A stretch of 64,000 nt of DNA from Desulfovibrio sp. (GTDB taxonomy: Bacteria > Desulfobacterota > Desulfovibrionia > Desulfovibrionales > Desulfovibrionaceae): assembly GCA_017528345.1 (NCBI GenBank), contig JAFXOX010000046.1, positions 219,826 through 283,825 of the forward strand. The letters are read 5' to 3'. This document shows positions 26,740 through 39,425 of this stretch, one piece after another. A program made the position numbers and the translations under genes. Every line of letters starts with the position of its first letter. The stretch's first letter is position 1. The notes under the pieces are model-generated. The model saw only the letters and a list, made by a program, of their open reading frames with translations. It did not search any database and was not told the DNA's origin.

Positions 26740-28586
26740 GCACTCGTTCCGCTGTTTTTTGACTCTTCACCGGCTTGTTCACGAAGACGCAAATTAAGTT
26801 CACGCAACTGCTTGGCTGAAACAGTTGAAGGTGAGCCAGTCATCAGACAAGTAGCTTTCTGGGTCTTTGGGAAAGCAATGACTTCACGAATACTTGATGA
26901 ATCTGAAAGCAGCATCACAAGACGGTCAAGACCAAATGCTAAACCGGCATGCGGTGGTGCTCCATGCTCAAGAGCACGAATGAAAAATCCAAACTGTTCT
27001 TCTGCCTGTTCCTCAGAAAAACCGAGAGCTTTGAACATTTTGCGCTGAACATTACTTGTATGAATACGCACAGAGCCACCGCCGACTTCATTGCCATTGA
27101 GAACCATATCATAGGCTCTGGCAAACGTATTGGCCGGATCAGTCTCCATACGGTCAAGGTGCCCTTCTTTGGGAGAAGTAAAGGGATGGTGACAGGAAAC
27201 GTAGCGCTTTTCCTCTTCACTGTACTCGAAAAGGGGAAAATCGGTAATCCAGAGAAAATTGAAAGAGTTTTCAGGAATAAGCTTTTTCTCACGAGCAATA
27301 TGGACTCTGAGATTGCCAAGCGCAGCATTGACCACAGCAGGCTCAGCAGCTTGAAAAAAGACGATATCTCCCGTTTGTAATCCAAGACGCTGAACTATAC
27401 CGCGTCGTTCGTCTTCCGAAAGGAATTTGGCAATTGGCGACTGCCATTCATCTGCTTTAATCTTAATCCAGGCTAGCCCTTTCGCACCATAGGCTGCAAC
27501 AAACTGGGTATACTCCTCGATTTCCTTACGAGTGAGAGATTCGCCGCCTTCTACTTTCATGGCTTTAACAAGCTTAGCTTGCGCAAAAAGCTTAAAACCA
27601 GAATTTTTCACAATATCGGTAATATTGACAAGCTCCATGCCAAAGCGCGTGTCGGGCTTATCAACACCAAAGCGCTCCATAGCTTCAGTCCAGGTCATTC
27701 TCGGAAAAGGCAACTGAAGCTCTCGCTTCATAATTGTTTTGAAAAGATTAGCCATCAACGCTTCAGAGAGCTGCATGACCTGCTCTTCATCAGCAAAGCT
27801 CATCTCAAGATCCACCTGCGTAAATTCAGGCTGACGGTCTGCGCGCAGATCCTCATCACGAAAACAGCGGACAATCTGAAAATATCGATCAAAACCGGAA
27901 ACCATAAGCAATTGCTTAAAAAGCTGAGGAGATTGCGGCAAAGCATAAAACTGGCAGGCATTCAGTCGGCTAGGCACCAAAAAGTCTCGAGCCCCTTCTG
28001 GTGTAGACTTGGTCAAAAATGGCGTTTCTATTTCAAGAAAGGCATTCTCATCCAGAAAGCGCCGGATACTTTGCATAATGCTGTGACGCAACCTGAGATT
28101 GGCCTGCATATAGGGCCTGCGCAAGTCAAGATAACGCCAGGCGAGCCTGAGGTTTTCACCGGCATCACAGCGGTCTTCAATGGCAAAAGGAGGCGTTTTA
28201 GAGGTATTTAAAAGCTTCCATTCCAGCACGACAACCTCAATCTCTCCAGTGGTAAGATTGGGATTGCGCATGCCCTCCGGCCTCGGACGAACTTTGCCCT
28301 TGACAGCAATAACATATTCAGAGCGAAGAATGTGGGCATTCTCATGAGCTTGAGGAGCAATATCAGGGCTGAAAACAACCTGAGTCAATCCCTCGCGGTC
28401 TCTCAGGTCCACAAATATCAGACCCCCATGGTCGCGCCGAAACTGAACCCAGCCCATCAAACAAACATTTTCACCATCATTGGCTAAAGTCAATTGACAA
28501 CAATGATGCGTTCTGACCCAGCCTGAAAGATCTTCGATATATTTCTGATGTTCCTGCTGGAGATCGAGATTTTGTTCTTCACTCAT
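26736..28586 (-). CDS. aspS: Aspartyl-tRNA synthetase
   Basis: 616 aa from ATG 28586, overlapping the hisS end by eight bases. The N-terminal OB anticodon-binding domain contains GWVQFRRDHGGLIFVDLRDREGL. The class II core follows, with motif 2 region FRDEDLRADRQPEFTQ and motif 3 GLAFGLDRLVML, plus the bacterial GAD insertion in the middle. It has about 25 extra N-terminal residues (MSEEQNLDLQQEHQKYIEDL) relative to E. coli. No GatCAB gene is in the window, so whether it also charges tRNA-Asn cannot be told. Longer frames upstream are inside hisS. Confidence 0.97.
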   Translation of the reverse strand: MSEEQNLDLQQEHQKYIEDLSGWVRTHHCCQLTLANDGENVCLMGWVQFRRDHGGLIFVDLRDREGLTQVVFSPDIAPQAHENAHILRSEYVIAVKGKVRPRPEGMRNPNLTTGEIEVVVLEWKLLNTSKTPPFAIEDRCDAGENLRLAWRYLDLRRPYMQANLRLRHSIMQSIRRFLDENAFLEIETPFLTKSTPEGARDFLVPSRLNACQFYALPQSPQLFKQLLMVSGFDRYFQIVRCFRDEDLRADRQPEFTQVDLEMSFADEEQVMQLSEALMANLFKTIMKRELQLPFPRMTWTEAMERFGVDKPDTRFGMELVNITDIVKNSGFKLFAQAKLVKAMKVEGGESLTRKEIEEYTQFVAAYGAKGLAWIKIKADEWQSPIAKFLSEDERRGIVQRLGLQTGDIVFFQAAEPAVVNAALGNLRVHIAREKKLIPENSFNFLWITDFPLFEYSEEEKRYVSCHHPFTSPKEGHLDRMETDPANTFARAYDMVLNGNEVGGGSVRIHTSNVQRKMFKALGFSEEQAEEQFGFFIRALEHGAPPHAGLAFGLDRLVMLLSDSSSIREVIAFPKTQKATCLMTGSPSTVSAKQLRELNLRLREQAGEESKNSGTSA

Positions 28587-29832
28587 GACAATGTTCCTGT
28601 AAGAAGGGTAAAACGTGGTCCAATGGCACAGATTGCTGAGTGCCATCACGCATGGATTTAATAGTAAGTGAATTACTGGCACTTTCCTCGGAGCCGAAAA
28701 TAAGACAGAACAATGCCTGCGATTTGTCAGCTTGCCGCATAAGACTTTTGAAACTTTGACAGGTAAAGTTCATCTCTCCACACAGGCCATGCTCTCGTAA
28801 TTCCTGAAGAAGAAGAAAGGCTCGAGAAGAATCCTTTTCTTCCATAACCAAAAGATAGAAATCAGGAACTTCGGGCTCAGGTTCAGGCAAAAGTAAAGCG
28901 AGACGCTCCATGCCGCAGGCAAAACCTATACCCGGAATATCAGGTCCCCCAAGAGCAGAAATCAGGCCATCATAACGACCTCCACCGGCGACAGCACTTT
29001 GAGAACCTATTTCTCCGCTGACAACCTCGAAAGTTGTACGGCAATAGTAATCAAGACCACGAACTAACTTAGGATTAAGATGAGCTTCTACGTGCTGTTG
29101 ACGAAGAATGTCCAAAACCACGGCGAAATGACGCTGACAGTCCTCGCAAAGATAATCAGTAATGCGCGGTGCCTTTTCAATGAGTTTCTTACACTCTTCA
29201 TGCTTGCAGTCCAAAACGCGCAAGGGATTGGTTGTTCGCCTTCTTCGGCAGTCTTCACAGAGATTACCCTCAGGTAATGCATCTAAAAATTGCCGCAAAG
29301 CCTGGCGAAAAACTGGTCGACATTGCTTACAACCAAGTGAGTTGATCTCCAGTTGGATTCGCTGAAGGCCAAGAGCATGAAGAAAACGCATCAGCATGGT
29401 AATCATGTCTGCATCGGCTAAAGGGCTTTCTGAACCGAGACACTCACAGTTGATCTGATGAAATTGGCGCAAACGACCTTTCTGAGGACGCTCATGGCGA
29501 AACATGGGTCCTGTAGTAAAAAGACGGCAAATCTGGTTTTTGCTGTAAAGCGCATTTTCAATATAGGCACGCATCACACCGGCAGTGGCTTCTGGCCGGA
29601 GGCTGTAAGAACGACCTTTTTCTGTGGTCAATGTGTACATTTCCTTATTAACCACATCAGTTTCTTCGCCAATGGAGCGTTTAAAGAGATCTGTATACTC
29701 GAGAATAGGAGTTCGCAATTCCGTAAAACCGCAAGCACCAAAAATCTTACGTGCCTGGTTTTCCATTAACGTAAAGCGATCACTTTCTGTTCCGTACAGA
29801 TCTGCAAAACCTTTAATTTTGGAAATTTTCAT
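28579..29832 (-). CDS. hisS: Histidyl-tRNA synthetase
   Basis: 417 aa, class II. Motif 2 is TGPMFRHERPQKGRLRQFHQ, the histidine-specific loops are LVRGLDYYCRTTFEV and GGGRYDGL, and motif 3 is GIGFACGMERLALLL; the C-terminal anticodon domain begins about residue 325. The N-terminus KISKIKGFADLYG matches the usual KxxRGxxD start. It lies 72 bases after purF, and that gap contains the hairpin leader D rather than a plain ribosome site. This suggests separate translational control of the first synthetase of the hisS-aspS-def-fmt run. Confidence 0.96.
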   Translation of the reverse strand: MKISKIKGFADLYGTESDRFTLMENQARKIFGACGFTELRTPILEYTDLFKRSIGEETDVVNKEMYTLTTEKGRSYSLRPEATAGVMRAYIENALYSKNQICRLFTTGPMFRHERPQKGRLRQFHQINCECLGSESPLADADMITMLMRFLHALGLQRIQLEINSLGCKQCRPVFRQALRQFLDALPEGNLCEDCRRRRTTNPLRVLDCKHEECKKLIEKAPRITDYLCEDCQRHFAVVLDILRQQHVEAHLNPKLVRGLDYYCRTTFEVVSGEIGSQSAVAGGGRYDGLISALGGPDIPGIGFACGMERLALLLPEPEPEVPDFYLLVMEEKDSSRAFLLLQELREHGLCGEMNFTCQSFKSLMRQADKSQALFCLIFGSEESASNSLTIKSMRDGTQQSVPLDHVLPFLQEHCHE

Positions 29833-29869
29833 TAAATTTTCAGCGTAGCTCAGGAAAAACGCTGCCTCC
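29830..29869 (-). promoter_or_regulatory. SD-hairpin-ATG leader, copy D (hisS)
   Basis: On the minus strand GGAGG (29869-29865), CAGCG (29864-29860), 14 bases, CGCTG (29845-29841), eight bases, ATG 29832. The loop has no inner stem but keeps CCTGA. The outer stem could extend by one or two further pairs. This is the shortest of the four copies and shows that only the outer pairing and the loop motif are shared. Confidence 0.66.
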
Positions 29870-29904
29870 GTCTTTTTCTACGTAGAAACAAGGGAAAAAC
29901 TCTC

Positions 29905-31272
29905 TCAGCGAATACAACCCTTACAAGGAACAGGATAATCACCTGTAAAACAAGCGAGACAATAATTTTCTGAATGCATCACTGATCGCAGCAGTCCATC
30001 AACGCTGAGATAATGCAAACTATCGACATCTAATATTTTAGTTATTTCAGAAATACTGTGCTTGGCTGCAATCAACTCGCGTTCATCAGCAAAATCAATA
30101 CCATAATGACAAGGATACTTGATAGGAGGACACGAAATACGAATATGCACTTCTTTAGCACCTAGTTCACGGAGTTTTTTTACACGGGTAATCATGGTTG
30201 TACCACGCACAATTGAATCATCTACGATACATATTTTTTTTCCATTGATCATGGGCTTGACAGGATTAATTTTCACACGTGCGCTAAAATTGCGCATATT
30301 TTGTGATGGTTGAATAAAACTACGCCCTACATAGTGATTACGAATCATGGCGTGCTCGTAAGGCAATTCAGAACATTGTGCAAAACCAACAGCTGAATAA
30401 ACACCGGAATCAGGAAAAGGCAAAACAAAATCAACATCAGCCGGTGATTCGTGAGCAAGCTGCCATCCCATTTGTTTACGACATACATAGACCTGCTCAT
30501 TGAAAACATAAGAATCAGGTCTAGCAAAATAAACAAGCTCAAAAATACACTGGCGAGGAGCAGGGAGATTAGCACTTAAAAATTCTGAGTGCTCACCATG
30601 CTCATCGACAATATACATTTCTCCTGGTTCAAGTGTACGTTCATATTCAGCCTCAAGAAGATCAAAAGCACACGTTTCCGAAGCAAAAACTGGCTTACCA
30701 TCAATCCTGCCAAGAGCAAGCGGACGAATCCCAAGAGGATCACGCAAAGCTATCATGGTCTTGTCCATCAGGATCAGCAGTGAATAGGCACCCCGCACTT
30801 TGCTACAGACTGCTTTTACAGCTTCATTTAAGGAATATTTTCGTAATTCACGAATAAGAAGATGTAAAAACACCTCAGTATCATTATCAGAAGTAAAAAG
30901 TGAACCACGTTCTTCAAGCTCACTCCGTAACTGATCAGTATTTACAAGATTACCATTATGAGCAATCACTATATTATGACCATGATAGTGAGCAATAAAA
31001 GGTGGAACATTTGGAGTACTACTAATACCAGTAGTCGAATAACGAACATGTCCTATTGCTGTTTTTCCAGTAAGCCTAATAAAATCAGATTCAGAAAAAA
31101 CATCATGGACAAGACCTAATTTTCTATGTTCATGAAGTCCTTTATCATCAATAGTGACAATACCAGCACTTTCTTGACCACGATGTTGTTGAGCATAGAG
31201 TCCAAAATAAGTAAGCTTAGCAGCGTCTTCATGGTCATAGATACCCATGAGACCACAATAGTGACGAATCAT
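29905..31272 (-). CDS. purF: Amidophosphoribosyltransferase (Fe-S type)
   Basis: 455 aa. First committed step of purine synthesis: PRPP plus glutamine to phosphoribosylamine. MIRHY precedes CGLMGIY, so a five-residue propeptide is probably removed to expose the N-terminal nucleophile Cys. The PRPP loop is ICIVDDSIVRGTTM. Cys in ISCPPIKYPCHYG and in the end NYCLACFTGDYPVP match ligands of the 4Fe-4S cluster found in the Bacillus-type enzyme, which senses oxygen. It follows gyrA by 62 bases, so purF may read through from the replication genes. Confidence 0.96.
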   Translation of the reverse strand: MIRHYCGLMGIYDHEDAAKLTYFGLYAQQHRGQESAGIVTIDDKGLHEHRKLGLVHDVFSESDFIRLTGKTAIGHVRYSTTGISSTPNVPPFIAHYHGHNIVIAHNGNLVNTDQLRSELEERGSLFTSDNDTEVFLHLLIRELRKYSLNEAVKAVCSKVRGAYSLLILMDKTMIALRDPLGIRPLALGRIDGKPVFASETCAFDLLEAEYERTLEPGEMYIVDEHGEHSEFLSANLPAPRQCIFELVYFARPDSYVFNEQVYVCRKQMGWQLAHESPADVDFVLPFPDSGVYSAVGFAQCSELPYEHAMIRNHYVGRSFIQPSQNMRNFSARVKINPVKPMINGKKICIVDDSIVRGTTMITRVKKLRELGAKEVHIRISCPPIKYPCHYGIDFADERELIAAKHSISEITKILDVDSLHYLSVDGLLRSVMHSENYCLACFTGDYPVPCKGCIR

Positions 31273-31334
31273 ACGTTTTCTCTCTGTTACTTTGAGAAAA
31301 AATACAAGTTAGCTTTGTATTAGAATATTGTTCG

Positions 31335-33821
31335 TCATTTCAAGGGTAGAGGAGCATTTTCTTCTTTATCCGTAAGGTTTTGCTCATCTTCCTTAATACG
31401 ATCAAAAGCCACAAGGTGAGCTCCAGCATCGAGCTTTACCAGGGTTACCCCCATGGCAATGCGTCCGATACTGCGGATACCTTGCGCGCCGATACGAATA
31501 ATCTTGTTGGTTGAGGTCATGAGCACAAGGCTATCACAGTCACGAATGGGGCAGGCACCAATAACGGTTCCGGTCTTATTTGTAACACGAAAATTAATCA
31601 CACCCTTACCGCCACGTGCTTGCAGCCTGTAGAGTTCAATATTAGTACGCTTGCCAAAACCCTGGCTTGAAACCGTGAGAAATTCCGTATTATTTTCGTC
31701 TTCACGGAGAACCACGGCAGAAACAACCGAATCATTTCCTTTGACTGCAATACCGCGCACGCCGTGTGCACTTCTGCCAGAAGCGCGGACATCCTGACAC
31801 GAAAAGCGAATGGCCATACCGTTGGATGTAACAAGAAGAATATGATTGGTGTCATAGGTAAGTCGCACCGAGACCAGCTCATCACCTTCATTCAAACCAA
31901 CTGCTATCACTCCACCTGAACGCGTATTCTCATAGAGTGAAGAAGAGGAACGCTTGATCATGCCCTTCTTCGTAACAAAAAGAAAGTACTTGTCATCAGC
32001 AAAGGTACGCAGAGTAAGAATATTAGTAACCCACTCCGTATCATCGAGAAGAGGCAAGATATTCTTAATATGGACTCCTTTAGAGATACGGCTGCCTTCA
32101 GGAATCTGATGTACCTTCAAACGGTACATACGTCCTTTATTTGTAAAAAGACAAATATTCTGGTGATTGCTTGTGACCAGAAAATCCTGAACATAGTCAT
32201 CCTCGGAGGTGTGCAGACCCGCAATCCCCTTACCACCACGTTTCTGCTGCTGATAATTCTCTAGGCTCGTACGTTTCATATAGCCACGGCGCGAAAGCGT
32301 AATAACCACATCCTCGTCGGGGATCAAATCCTCAATATCAATCTCATCGGGGCTCGAAGCGACTATCTCAGTCAAGCGCGGCGTAGCATAGTTCTGCTTG
32401 ATCTCAGCAATTTCATCCACCATAACCTTTTTGAGAACTTCTGTATCAGCCAAGATAGAACGGAAAAAGTCAATCTTTTTAAGCAGCTCGGCGTACTCCA
32501 ATTCAAGCTCTTCACGCTGCAGACCAGTCAGACGCTGTAGCCGCATTTCAAGGATCGCTTTCGCCTGCACTTCAGTGAGCTGAAAGGAATTCATTAAGCC
32601 GAGTTTCGCTTCTTCGGGGTTCGCCGACGCTCTGATCAGCGCAACAACAGCATCAATATTGTCGATGGCAATACGTAAACCTTCCAAAATGTGGGCACGC
32701 GCTTGTGCCTTGGCAAGGTCAAAACGCGTTCTGCGAATCACGACTTCTCTGCGGTGATCGACAAAGCACGTCAATGCGCTCAAAAGATTAAGGCGAACTG
32801 GGCGGTTATCAACGACAGCAAGCATATTTACAGCAAAAGTACTCTCAAGTTGCGTGTACTTATAAAGCTTATTGATGATAATATCAGACAAAGCACCGCG
32901 CTTGAGATCCAGGACAATCCTAATACCTCGCATATCCGATTCATCACGCAGGTCAGTTACATCCTCAAGAGTACGGTCATTTACCAATGCTGCAATCTTT
33001 TGCACAAGAACAGATTTATTCAACGCATAGGGAATCTCTGTGATAACAACAGACTCAAGATTTTTCTTTCGCTCCTCTACTTTTATACGCCCGCGCACCT
33101 TGATAGAACCGTGCCCATCCCTGTAGGCGTCCACCATCCCCTTACCGTAAAAGGCAAAACCCGCTGTTGGAAAATCAGGCCCTTTAACAAACTTCATCAA
33201 ATCAAGAACATCGCACTCAGGATTATTCAAGAGATAAAGGACAGCATCGCAGAGTTCTCCAAGATTATGAGGAGGTATATTCGTTGCCATACCAACGGCA
33301 ATACCAGAAGAACCATTGAGCAGGAGATTAGGAAATTTAGCTGGAAGAACAGCTGGTTCCTCCAAAGTATTATCATAATTAGGTCGAAAATCAACAGTAT
33401 CTTTATCAATATCTAAAAGTAGCTCCTGCGCAAGTTTAGCCATACGTACTTCTGTATAACGCATTGCAGCAGGCGCATCACCGTCGATAGAACCAAAGTT
33501 CCCTTGACCAATGATCAAAGGATCTCTCATATTAAAATCTTGTGCCATACGTACTATGGCATCATAGACAGCTGTATCACCATGAGGATGATACTTACCA
33601 ATAACATCACCGACTATACGAGCAGACTTTTTCGACGGTCTATTGTAATAGTTGGCTAACTCGTTTTGAGCAAAAAGTATACGTCTGTGAACAGGCTTGA
33701 GACCATCACGAGCGTCGGGAATGGCGCGACCAACAATTACAGCAAGAGAATATTCGAGATATGATTCCCGGAGTTCAGTCTCAATATTTCTCTGATGTAT
33801 TTCTTTTCCTAATTCTTCCAA
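31335..33821 (-). CDS. gyrA: DNA gyrase subunit A
   Basis: 828 aa. The cleavage domain has [25 protein letters not shown] with Thr at the position of E. coli Ser83, and [10 protein letters not shown] containing the catalytic Tyr. The C-terminal beta-pinwheel includes the [11 protein letters not shown]yrA-box (about 530), which distinguishes gyrase from topoisomerase IV. With GyrB it introduces negative supercoils. It is third after dnaA, dnaN and gyrB in the same orientation, 48 bases after gyrB. The 5' quarter (about 33200-33821) is more AT-rich than the rest of the gene. Confidence 0.97.
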   Translation of the reverse strand: MEELGKEIHQRNIETELRESYLEYSLAVIVGRAIPDARDGLKPVHRRILFAQNELANYYNRPSKKSARIVGDVIGKYHPHGDTAVYDAIVRMAQDFNMRDPLIIGQGNFGSIDGDAPAAMRYTEVRMAKLAQELLLDIDKDTVDFRPNYDNTLEEPAVLPAKFPNLLLNGSSGIAVGMATNIPPHNLGELCDAVLYLLNNPECDVLDLMKFVKGPDFPTAGFAFYGKGMVDAYRDGHGSIKVRGRIKVEERKKNLESVVITEIPYALNKSVLVQKIAALVNDRTLEDVTDLRDESDMRGIRIVLDLKRGALSDIIINKLYKYTQLESTFAVNMLAVVDNRPVRLNLLSALTCFVDHRREVVIRRTRFDLAKAQARAHILEGLRIAIDNIDAVVALIRASANPEEAKLGLMNSFQLTEVQAKAILEMRLQRLTGLQREELELEYAELLKKIDFFRSILADTEVLKKVMVDEIAEIKQNYATPRLTEIVASSPDEIDIEDLIPDEDVVITLSRRGYMKRTSLENYQQQKRGGKGIAGLHTSEDDYVQDFLVTSNHQNICLFTNKGRMYRLKVHQIPEGSRISKGVHIKNILPLLDDTEWVTNILTLRTFADDKYFLFVTKKGMIKRSSSSLYENTRSGGVIAVGLNEGDELVSVRLTYDTNHILLVTSNGMAIRFSCQDVRASGRSAHGVRGIAVKGNDSVVSAVVLREDENNTEFLTVSSQGFGKRTNIELYRLQARGGKGVINFRVTNKTGTVIGACPIRDCDSLVLMTSTNKIIRIGAQGIRSIGRIAMGVTLVKLDAGAHLVAFDRIKEDEQNLTDKEENAPLPLK

Positions 33822-33869
33822 TTTAATATCCTTTCAGACTCTATTTTATAATATAATATGAATTATATT

Positions 33870-36278
<2,409 letters not shown>

Positions 36279-36315
36279 TCACTTTACCTTTTTATATATA
36301 TGTTTCATTAAATAA

Positions 36316-37470
36316 CTAATATTCTTCTTGCTCTTCGTAAGTAACTTCTCTAGTACGGATTGGCATTACAACTACTACGTAAAAAGGATCATCTTTCCCT
36401 TCAAAACTACAAGGTCCTTCATCTGAAGTTAGATGAAGTATAAGTTCTTCTGAATCAAAATGCTCTATTATATTAATAATTTCTATAGTTCTAAATGTTA
36501 TTTTTTTAATATTTCCATTATACTGAATATTTATTTTTTCACTTACTTCTCCATAGTTATCAGCTACACCAGAACAAGTAATATAGTCATTATTTTCCGA
36601 GAAAAAGAAGTCAGTACAACTTGTATTATCATTATTAATTGTTGAAATACGATTTAATGCCTCAAGTAAGTCTTTTCTGTTTATTTTTAAAGTACTAATA
36701 CTTTCATCAGCAAGTCTTCCTAAAAAATTTGAATAGTTAGGAAAGTCGAAATTACTTAGTGGTATACTAATAATTTCGTTAAAATTATTTTTTACAAACA
36801 ATCTATTTTCACTAAAATTTATATTTATTTCTTCATTTCCAATAATTTTAGCTATTAATGCTAAATAATTTTTTTGTATTAAAATACCTTTATCAGGTAT
36901 TTTAACAAAGAAATCATCATGTTGAAATCTTAACATAGAAAACTGATGCCCATTTAAAGAACATATATCAATTTTATTATCAGAATTTTTATTAAAATAA
37001 ATACAATAAAAAGCTGTAATATCATTACTCTCTTTAATACAATAAGATATTTTATCAACAATTAATTTAAAAAAATCACCTCGCCACACAATACTATCAG
37101 TCTCAGGAAAGGATTGAAGCTGCTGAAACCAGTCTGAACTCATAACAGGTAGCTTGCATCTCCCATTTTTGTGGACTATGCTTACTGTGCCATCAGCTTC
37201 TTTATGCTCGAGCTTGACATTTTCGCGACACGTGCTCATCAGACCGTAAAAAATCTGCGCCTGAACGCCAATGATACCCTCTTCAATGACCTCAGCTGGA
37301 TAGGTTCCCATGAATTCAATGCTGGCGTCTGTGGAATAAAAAGATACTCTGTCTCCCTCGGCCTTGATCCACAGAGCTCGCAGAAAGGCAGCTCCGGTTT
37401 TGGTAGGGATGACTGATAGGGCTTTTTGAATGCCGCCTATCACGCGCTCTGTATTAAGAATTAGTTTCAT
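36316..37470 (-). CDS. dnaN: DNA polymerase III sliding clamp (beta)
   Basis: 384 aa, the normal clamp length, with three similar domains. The start MKLILNTERVIGGIQKALSVIPTK and the end YYVVVVMPIRTR-like are typical; the last ~15 residues extend past the usual MPMR ending. It forms the ring that tethers replicative polymerase to DNA. AGGAA lies upstream of ATG 37470. The first ~128 codons (37470 to about 37085) have ordinary GC, while the remainder drops sharply to AT-rich with no break in the frame. Confidence 0.96.
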   Translation of the reverse strand: MKLILNTERVIGGIQKALSVIPTKTGAAFLRALWIKAEGDRVSFYSTDASIEFMGTYPAEVIEEGIIGVQAQIFYGLMSTCRENVKLEHKEADGTVSIVHKNGRCKLPVMSSDWFQQLQSFPETDSIVWRGDFFKLIVDKISYCIKESNDITAFYCIYFNKNSDNKIDICSLNGHQFSMLRFQHDDFFVKIPDKGILIQKNYLALIAKIIGNEEININFSENRLFVKNNFNEIISIPLSNFDFPNYSNFLGRLADESISTLKINRKDLLEALNRISTINNDNTSCTDFFFSENNDYITCSGVADNYGEVSEKINIQYNGNIKKITFRTIEIINIIEHFDSEELILHLTSDEGPCSFEGKDDPFYVVVVMPIRTREVTYEEQEEY

Positions 37471-37604
37471 GTTTTTATTCCTGTTATTAGCCGCGTTGCT
37501 TTGTTTGTAATTGACTTAACTTGTTGAAATTATTCAAAAAATAGCCTTCTTCGGAGTCAACTTTTTGCTTACAGAAGCAACAGCAATGCGGAGAAAACGC
37601 AGTA
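37471..37604. other. dnaA-dnaN gap; candidate origin flank
   Basis: 134 AT-rich bases. I see no TTATCCACA box. In hand counts of plus-strand rows, C exceeds G inside dnaN (37201-37320: 22 G, 33 C) and G exceeds C inside dnaA (37621-37800: 50 G, 39 C). A skew change here would fit a replication start nearby, but the sample is small. Confidence 0.35.
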
Positions 37605-38870
37605 TCACAACTCTGTTGTCAGTTGTGTAACTAGATTGTTCATAACTGTGTCAGTTAGTAGCAACTGCTCGATTTTCCTGATAGAGTGGATCACAGTGCT
37701 ATGATCCCTGCCTCCAAAAATGCGCCCCAGCTCGGGGTAGGAAAGTCCAAGGCGGGTTCGGCAGATGTACATGGCAAGCTGCCTTGCGAGGACTAGTTGA
37801 TTTTGCCGTTGCGTCCCTAAAATTTCCGGAACGGTTACGTTCATTTTTTGCGCAACTTGCTCCATTATGTCCTGATAGTCTGTGGCCGGCCGCTCTTTTG
37901 ACGGATTGAGTATTTCTTCAATATCATTTTCAGAAACGGCTCTGTTGTGAGCTCTGGCCAAGGCTGAAATTTTGCAGAGTAGACCTTCAATGTGCCTGAA
38001 GCGACTGCAACGTTGTGCTACAACGAGCATTTGGCGGCGATTAAGCTTGATGTGTTCTTTTAGGCAGAGTTGTTGAAGAAAACGTAGTCGAACATCAACA
38101 TCAGGTTCTTTGAGGTCCAAGATGAGCCCTGCTGTCAAACGGGCTTGCAGGCGTTCATCAAGTGATTCGAGTTCTTTTAGGCTGGATGAGATTGTTAAAA
38201 AAATCTGGTGTTTTGGGGGACACTTGTCGATACAACGGATCAGGCTGTACTGTAATTCTGGCTGTTTTTGCAGATCCTGTATGTCGTCTATGAAAAAAGC
38301 TGTGAAATGTGTCCAGAAGGCGTCAGGCTGGCTGAAAAGGTCTAGCTCCACGAGGTCGTTGACATGCAGGGCGAGACAGATCCTTCGGTTTTGCAGTATA
38401 AAATTTTGAGCAAGAGCCTGGAGAATGTGTGTTTTCCCTGTACCATTGCGTGCACAGAGTAAAACTGGATTAAAGAGGGTTCCCGGCTCGTGATTGGCTA
38501 TTTTGGTAAGTATGTTGAGAGAAAAGGCGTTTTTATCGTTGAAGATAAAATTTTCGAGAGTTCTCTGTTGCGTGCTGAGCTGATTCCCTGATCTTAGGCG
38601 TGCTTGTCGTAATTTGCGCGAATGACTGCTTGGACTACTTAACTGCTGATTGTCAGCGTAGTGGATGTCAACAAAAGAAGGTAGCGCTTTTTGAACTGCC
38701 TCTTCGAGTTTCGTTTTTTTGTGCTTAAAAAACCAGTCTCCGAAGAAGGCGTGAGGAAAGCGTACACACAGATGCTTGCCTTCTGCACTGAATCTCAAGG
38801 CATCAACCCAGAAATCTTCGTCTTCTGTGCTGTTTTGCTGAAAAAAATCCTTCAAGATTTTTTTGAACAT
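37605..38870 (-). CDS. dnaA: Chromosomal replication initiator DnaA, divergent
   Basis: 421 aa, slightly short. A domain I-like N-terminus and a linker lead to the AAA+ core. Walker A reads CARNGTGKTHIL, where most DnaA have GGVGLGKTHL; Walker B is AFFIDDIQDLQ. The domain IV signature GRIFGGRDHSTVIHSIRKIE is well conserved, so it binds DnaA-box-like DNA. Position next to dnaN, gyrB and gyrA supports the replication role. Desulfovibrio species can carry two DnaA-like genes; this is the one by dnaN. Codon use is ordinary, unlike the AT-rich genes on either side. Confidence 0.93.
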   Translation of the reverse strand: MFKKILKDFFQQNSTEDEDFWVDALRFSAEGKHLCVRFPHAFFGDWFFKHKKTKLEEAVQKALPSFVDIHYADNQQLSSPSSHSRKLRQARLRSGNQLSTQQRTLENFIFNDKNAFSLNILTKIANHEPGTLFNPVLLCARNGTGKTHILQALAQNFILQNRRICLALHVNDLVELDLFSQPDAFWTHFTAFFIDDIQDLQKQPELQYSLIRCIDKCPPKHQIFLTISSSLKELESLDERLQARLTAGLILDLKEPDVDVRLRFLQQLCLKEHIKLNRRQMLVVAQRCSRFRHIEGLLCKISALARAHNRAVSENDIEEILNPSKERPATDYQDIMEQVAQKMNVTVPEILGTQRQNQLVLARQLAMYICRTRLGLSYPELGRIFGGRDHSTVIHSIRKIEQLLLTDTVMNNLVTQLTTEL

Positions 38871-39185
38871 GAAATATCCTTCCCTGAAGTTTCCAGGAAA
38901 AGGTAGTGGGGAAATTTCAGCTTTCTATTCTTGCTAAGAGAGTGTTTTGTACGAGCTTGAAAGCGCCATGGTCTGAACAATCGCAAAGAATCAGTATACG
39001 TCAAAACGCGCATTTTTACAAGCTTTCTGCGACGTTGGGAATAGCAGCTACTGGTCTCATTGAGCTCGAAAGTGTTCTGAGTGAAAAGGTTTTTGAGTGC
39101 GACTGAACTCGCTTTCCAAAAGTCAGGGTTGTCTACGATAGAAAAATATATTTTTTATAATAACACTTTAGACTACGAGTCTATT
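38871..39185. other. Upstream region of dnaA, possible origin/unwinding segment
   Basis: 315 bases upstream of dnaA. A strongly AT-rich stretch lies at about 39139-39168 (GATAGAAAAATATATTTTTT and on). By eye there is no cluster of TTATNCACA boxes. Open frames crossing it have no family match. It could be the unwinding part of the origin or simply the beginning of the AT-rich patch to the right. Confidence 0.35.
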
Positions 39186-39407
39186 ATGCATACACTTGAC
39201 CCAACATATCAACAAAATATGTACATCTTCGATGATAATGAAGATGGTATGTCTGTTATGTATGGTTCTTCATATTATGATGATATTTTAGGTAGTGAAC
39301 AGCAACATCTTGACTCTTATAGTGCACGTCAATATATGCAAGAGCAATTTAGAATAGTAGCTGAAAATCTTCAAGATGCTGGAACAATATTATATCTTTT
39401 TTGTTAA
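39186..39407 (+). CDS. Small hypothetical protein
   Basis: 73 aa from ATG 39186: MHTLDPTYQQNMYIFDDNEDG and on to a Cys end, rich in Tyr, Asp and Glu. The frame is open further upstream to 39081, but that part is of different composition and less protein-like. There is no clear ribosome site. It lies 18 bases before the sulfotransferase gene in the same AT-rich patch and may be cotranscribed. No family recognised. Confidence 0.45.
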   Translation: MHTLDPTYQQNMYIFDDNEDGMSVMYGSSYYDDILGSEQQHLDSYSARQYMQEQFRIVAENLQDAGTILYLFC

Positions 39408-39425
39408 TTTATAAAGAAAAATATA

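Noticed and set aside
27579..28211. Open frame antisense to aspS (210 codons)
   Set aside because: Low-complexity translation and no initiation signal; aspS on the other strand is certain.
32691..33416. Open frame antisense to gyrA (241 codons)
   Set aside because: Shadow of the conserved GyrA frame.
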